Assembly (NCBI RefSeq): GCF_036588685.1
Contig: NC_086384.1
Coordinates: forward strand, 49,803,973-49,867,972
Reading direction: 5' to 3'
DNA: 64,000 nt
DNA from: Mytilus trossulus
Lineage: Eukaryota > Mollusca > Bivalvia > Mytilida > Mytilidae
Shown piece by piece: positions 58,950 to 64,000 of this stretch; the stretch's first letter is position 1; every line of letters starts with the position of its first letter. The translations under genes were made by a program, and so were the position numbers. The notes under the pieces are model-generated. The model did no database searches. It was not told the DNA's origin and saw nothing but the letters and a program-made list of their open reading frames with translations.

Positions 58950-61900
58950 TGAATTTTATTCTGTTTTGTAGACTTTTTTTAAAAGCTCATCTTCAATCGA
59001 CTACATACTTTGACATACTTTGCATAGAGATTTAAACCTGAAATATATTAACAGATGTATTTGTATTCATTGGGATAAGGTCGACTTCTATCCACCACAG
59101 CTCAAATGTAAATGATTATATCTATAGAAACATCTCTAGCTTTTATAAGATTATGTACAGTGGACATCACTTTATTTATTCAAGTTTAAATGGAAATTCA
59201 ATTTTTAAAATATTCCTTGAATTTTTTTATCTTTGTTATTCTTAGTTTTTATACCTCTGAATAAGGTAGATACCTCATACTGTTCTATTAATACTCTATT
59301 TCTAATCTTAAAAGCTATTGGATAGCTTTTCCATCATAATCAATTTTATATGATGTTTTTTTTTTAAATGCTCATATTATCAGTACAGTCCTAATAGTAT
59401 AACAAGAAAAGATAACTCTTAATGCTTTTTTGAGAAAAAAATCTTGGTATCTATAGAGTTGTTTCCCTTTTTACATTTGTTTGTAAGGTGATACAAATAA
59501 TTTCAGATGTTATATATATTTTTCATGATGATTTTTGTAATTACCTTTTTGATTGGAGTGTCACCAATGAGTCTTTTGTAGTTTTGGTTTGGATATTGTA
59601 CACAAGATATTTTTTCTTTCAAACTAAACATGATCATGTGTTATTTTGCCTGTTTTGAAGCTGTTTGTATAATTTTGAATACTGCTATGTAATTATGATG
59701 GAATAAATGAAATAATTGTATTTACAAAAAAAACATTTTTGATGAAATCTGAAATTATATAAAAACAACATATAGATAAATATTTTTAGGCTTTCACTGT
59801 GACTGGAAAAAGAATAGTATTAAAAGGACTGTCTGTGATGTCTGTTTCTTTTCTTTTGTATTAGTAAAGTGCATGTCAGGATTTAATGGCATAAATTGTG
59901 CACCTAATCTTTTTTTTTGCATTTATATATTTGATTGCCAAATTGCTTTTATTTATATTCAGAAAGTATTTACTATTTTTCTTGTTTTATTTACCCGGTA
60001 CATGATATAATTAGATAATTTTTTTGTGTAGAATGTGTTTCTTTGCATGTTCAGCATGTTAAGGTTATGCTTGTTTGTTAGGATTACTGTATGTGATATT
60101 TTTGCATGTATGTGTTCTGTTAATTCTAACAAATAAGTAGGTCAGATAGTCAAACAAGGTATGATACTCAAATTGATTTAAGATTAAAGGGAGATAATTG
60201 TGAAGATACATGTGAATATAGTATCTATTGAGATACATGTGAATATAGTATATTTATAAAAATGGTCTTTGTCATCAACTCTTTTTAAACATTTATGTGC
60301 AATAGAATATGATTAATCTTAGCTAACAAGAAGCTTATAATAAAGTAAAGAAAATGGTTGACATAAATGTTTCAGTGATTATATACTAGCTCTACCTCTT
60401 TAAGTTTTACAAGACGTCCCTACTACTTTGTTCAGCAAATTGTGTTTATAATCTACCATTAGTTTTCAAAAGCAAGATCATTTTTACCTATATTGTTTGA
60501 TCGAGTATAAAGGATATCTTTTTGTCTTTATGAGCATTTTTATGCCTTGATAGTATCTTGTTATTGTTATGCATTTAATTTTACATTTTGTGATACTCTT
60601 GAGTCAAATCTTTTATGGTGCCTTTTTGTATGCAGTTGTAGTTACAATGGTGATAATAAATGATGTCAGAAATTCAGAAATTACTCTGGGAATATATGAA
60701 ATGTGACTGATTTCCAGCAGCATAAGAAAGAAATGAAAGACTAAGTAATTAATGGTAACTTTTGAACAACACAGACATAGAATAAAATACATGTACATGT
60801 ATATCACATTTTAAATTGAGCACACATTTTCTTGTTAGATAACAGCCATATTTTTAAGGTATTTTTGTGTTTATCGTATCAGAAAAGTTTTATGTGGGTG
60901 TATTTTAATATTTGAAAGGAGTTATTATATATACTCGTATGGTACTATATTTTTAAATTTATAAAAAAAATTGTATACCTTTGTTTAGTGGCATTTTTTA
61001 CTATTTCTATACTTTTATTTGAAACAGATATTTTTATATATATATAGATATAGGAGATTGTGGTGTGAGTGCCAATGTATTATTTTAGCATTTTCTTTTG
61101 TGGAAATGTTCTAGTTCCTTTCCTTTTTTTTTTTTTTTTGTTTAGCAAAATACAGCGTTTTTCAAGAAACAAATACTTAGAGGGCCTGTGCCTAACTTTA
61201 TTTGTGCAACCTAGTTAATGGTCTCTCGTCAGATTTAAAGATTTTTTATTAATTGCAGAAAATAGATATATTAACTTGATGGTCTCCCAAAATAAAATAA
61301 ATGAGTTTCCCTAATATTTATTATTGTTATTTTTTAACTGTCTGTACAATAAATAGGGCTATTTTTACGAGATTTTACAATCAGGATATATATGTAATTT
61401 TGTTCAAATATATAACAGATAAGAGGTTTAATACCTGTTATTTATCAACATGATAAATGCAGTTATTGTTGGCAATCTTGAATACGAGAGCTGTTTGCTT
61501 TCTTGATCGAGTCAATGTAAATTGCATTACTGTGAAAACTGCCATGAATGATAATTACTTGAACCACCTTCTGTGATACTGTAGATTTGTGTTAATGTGG
61601 TAACTCTGTAAAGTTCGGCTGAATGTTTTCTTCTTCCTTGCTAAGGACTGGATTCTTTAAAAGAATGTTATAAGTCCACTTGACAGGGAATCACTTTCTG
61701 TTAAGGAAATATTATGCTTTATAATGATCAAACTTAGTTTTTGATAAACTGCAATATATCCAATGCAATTTTTCTGAGTAAAATCCAGCTTTTCAACATG
61801 AGGAAATGTCTGTAGCAAGTCAGGAATAAGTTGTTTTCCATTCATCTGATGTGTTTTGCTTTTGATTTTGTCATTTGATAAGGGACTTTCTGTTTTTCCT

Positions 61901-62280
61901 TGGAGTTTGATATTCATGTTATTTTACTCTTCATGCTCTTTGCTCAACTTTCTAAATGTACTTAATGTTTATTTTATACTGTGTCATTTGGACCAAATGT
62001 TTTAAAACATGACAGATTTTTTAAGAGAAATCTATTTATATCAAAGACAAGCACATTTAGCTTTACAAGCAGTGTTTAAGACTTAAAACAAATTTTCCTT
62101 TTTGCCTCAGAATATTAATAGCTGGCATACTTGGTTTGTACCTTTTTACAAAATTCTTATTTTTTTTTTTAATTTAGATATAGACAGAAGGCATCACTGT
62201 TGTAGGGATCACTTTTGCATGTATAAATTAATTTCCAGTAAAAAAGTAGTACAAACATCATAAACATGTCGATATAGCTA
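58950..62280. other. AT-rich stretch without supported genes
   Basis: Long T- and A-rich sequence with no exon-like islands on either strand. 61020-61080 has a TA run and a short GATTGTGGTGTGAGTGCCAA word related to the GATGTGGTATGA repeats. Part may be 3'UTR of the 304-aa gene. Confidence 0.5.
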
Positions 62281-62284
62281 TCAT

Positions 62285-62690
62285 AGGTACCAGGATTATA
62301 ATTTAGTACGCCAGACGCGCGTTTCGTATACATAAGACTCATCAGTGACGCTCAAAACAAAAATATTTATAAACCCAAACAAGTACAAAGTTGAAGAGCA
62401 TTGAGGATCCAAAATTCCAAAAAGTTGTGCCAAATACGGCTAAGGTTATCTATGCCTGGGATAAGAAAATCCTTAGTTTTTCAAAAAGTTCAAAGTTTTG
62501 TATACAGGAAATTTATAAAAATGACCACATTATTGATATTCATGTCAGCACCGAAGTGTTGACTACTGGGCTGGTGATACCCTCAGGGACGAAACGTCCA
62601 CCAGCAGTGGCATGGACCCAGTGGTGTAAATAGTTATCAAAGGTACCAGGATTATAATTTAGTACGCCAGACACGCGTTTCGTATAAGAC
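62285..62690 (+). repeat. Interspersed repeat bounded by direct GGTACCAGGATTATA copies
   Basis: GGTACCAGGATTATAATTTA, then GTACGCCAGAC.CGCGTTTCG, occurs at 62286-62330 and again at 62642-62685 in the same direction, spacing about 356 bp. Between them lies an 80-codon ORF (62391-62633) beginning SIEDPKFQKVVPNTAKVIYA. I associate this sequence with a very common mussel repeat. The direct terminal copies suggest a tandemly arranged or LTR-like unit rather than a host gene. Confidence 0.8.
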
Positions 62691-63330
62691 ACCTATTTTA
62701 CTGCACACTAATTTGAATTATATTTAATAACTTTTTTTTATATTTGTATTTTTTTCTATGTGTTGAAATGATTGTGATTTAGATTGATTTATGTGTTTTA
62801 TGGCATTTATTCTATGTTATTATGTATTGTTATGGGTATGTGGGAATAAATTGTTTATGTTACATTAGAATCAAATTGTATATCTTTCATATCTGCATTT
62901 GTTGATTTAAATACGTTATGTTTTGAAATGGTTGTGATTTTAAAGATAGTATTGAATATGGATACTGTGAAATTATTAATATTTGTAGGTACTTATATTC
63001 ATTGATTTAGGATTGTGGATACTTGATTAAAATATAAGATGAATACAAGCCTGATAAACGCAATACATATTTTATTTAACAGTAAAACCATTGTTAACCT
63101 TAACCCCAAAAATACAGGAATATAAGTATCCTACCAATACTAATGAATTCTCAGTATATCTATTGTTGATTTTGTTATGGCATTTATTGTTATTTGTTAC
63201 ACATTTAATCAGAGAACTACTTACATATTGTGTAGTATATAATAAAATGTTAAAATTTTACTTTTTGTGTAGCTTCACATTTAAAAATGTGTCATACATT
63301 TGTGTAAACCTTTAGTCTCATCAAAGTTAT

Positions 63331-63583
63331 GGAACCTGAGACAAAAAGGATCCTCAAGTACATATTGGAACCTGAGACAAAAAGGATCATCAAGTACATA
63401 TTCGAATGAACATGAATTAGTTTCTGTTGGAATGCACAGGAAATTGGCTTTTTGGTGATGAACATGAAATGCATACCTGTTGAGATATCTTTACAGGATA
63501 TGGGTATCTGTAGAGCTGCACATGTTATCGCTATATCACAGGATATTGGTATCTGTAGAACTGCACATGTTATCGCTATATCT
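63331..63583 (+). repeat. Two short tandem duplications
   Basis: A 33-bp unit (GGAACCTGAGACAAAAAGGA and on) occurs twice at 63331-63401. A 45-bp unit (GTATCTGTAGAGCTGCACAT and on) occurs twice within 63496-63583. Both are nearly exact. Non-coding. Confidence 0.85.
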
Positions 63584-63724
63584 TACCTCACTTTTGCAAT
63601 TGTTGAGATGCACAGGAAATTGGTATCTTTTTCTGTAATTAGTTAATACTTCAGTTTCATTATGTATATATCTTTCATATTCATTTGATAAAATTTACTG
63701 TTTGCAATGGCATAAATTGTTCTA

Positions 63725-63890
63725 TATAATAAGAATTTTCTTATCCCTGGCATAAAAACAATGCCGTATTTGGCAAAACCTTTTCAACTCTTGATCTTCG
63801 GTGCTGTACAACTTTGTACTTTTTTCACTTTCGATCTTTTATATCTGGGCTTCACTGGTGAGTCGCTTTTGGCGTATTGAATTTTAAACC
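63725..63890 (-). repeat. Diverged, reversed relative of the 62285 repeat
   Basis: The minus strand reads GTACAAAGTTG, GCACCGAAGATCAAGAGTTG, TTTTGCCAAATACGGC and ATGCCAGGGATAAG. These correspond in order to the words in 62385-62470. Orientation is opposite and identity is lower. Confidence 0.7.
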
Positions 63891-64000
63891 TGATGCTTTT
63901 TGTTATCTATTAATCATGTTTTTCTTTGTCTAATATGTTCTCCTATTTATTTGTATTATAGTCCTGTAATATTATGTTGTCATTTCAATGTTATATTTAA

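Overview
This is a eukaryotic, AT-rich, intron-containing stretch with very dense transposon debris. It most likely comes from a bivalve mollusc close to Mytilus. That assignment is inference, from interspersed repeat families I associate with mussels and from animal-type proteins; I could not search a database. The listed ORFs are mostly noise. The real genes had to be assembled from exons by splice sites, reading phase and protein similarity recalled from the families.

Layout. (1) 1-11741: 6.7 head-to-tail copies of a 1,747-bp non-coding unit with no visible length variation, cut by the left window edge. (2) 12002-23890, plus strand: MLF (myeloid leukemia factor), five coding exons plus a likely 3'UTR exon. 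Its 7.9-kb first intron holds a TTAA-flanked piggyBac-like MITE split by a hAT-like element, which itself contains two further elements. (3) 23891-29250: gene-poor, with foldback elements and mussel-type repeats. (4) 29250-39910, minus strand: a peroxiredoxin-like 2B / selenoprotein U gene with six coding exons. An in-frame UGA falls where human PRXL2B has cysteine, giving a Sec-x-x-Cys motif. A SECIS-like stem-loop sits in a predicted spliced 3'UTR exon. (5) 39911-45679: intergenic, with a Helitron-like hairpin element, a decayed LINE 3' half (RNase H) and small MITEs. (6) 45680-54701, minus strand: COG7, a Golgi tethering subunit, in only two coding exons split by a 6.8-kb intron full of one repeat family. 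(7) 55049-58731, plus strand, head-to-head with COG7: a 304-residue protein with two hydrophobic segments that I do not recognise. (8) 58732-64000: 3' flank and repeats.

The genes are ordinary, unrelated housekeeping or regulatory genes, not an operon-like system. COG7 and the 304-residue gene probably share a 347-bp bidirectional promoter. The most notable finding is the selenoprotein U gene, because UGA, partner cysteine, splice phases, UTR intron and SECIS-like fold all agree.
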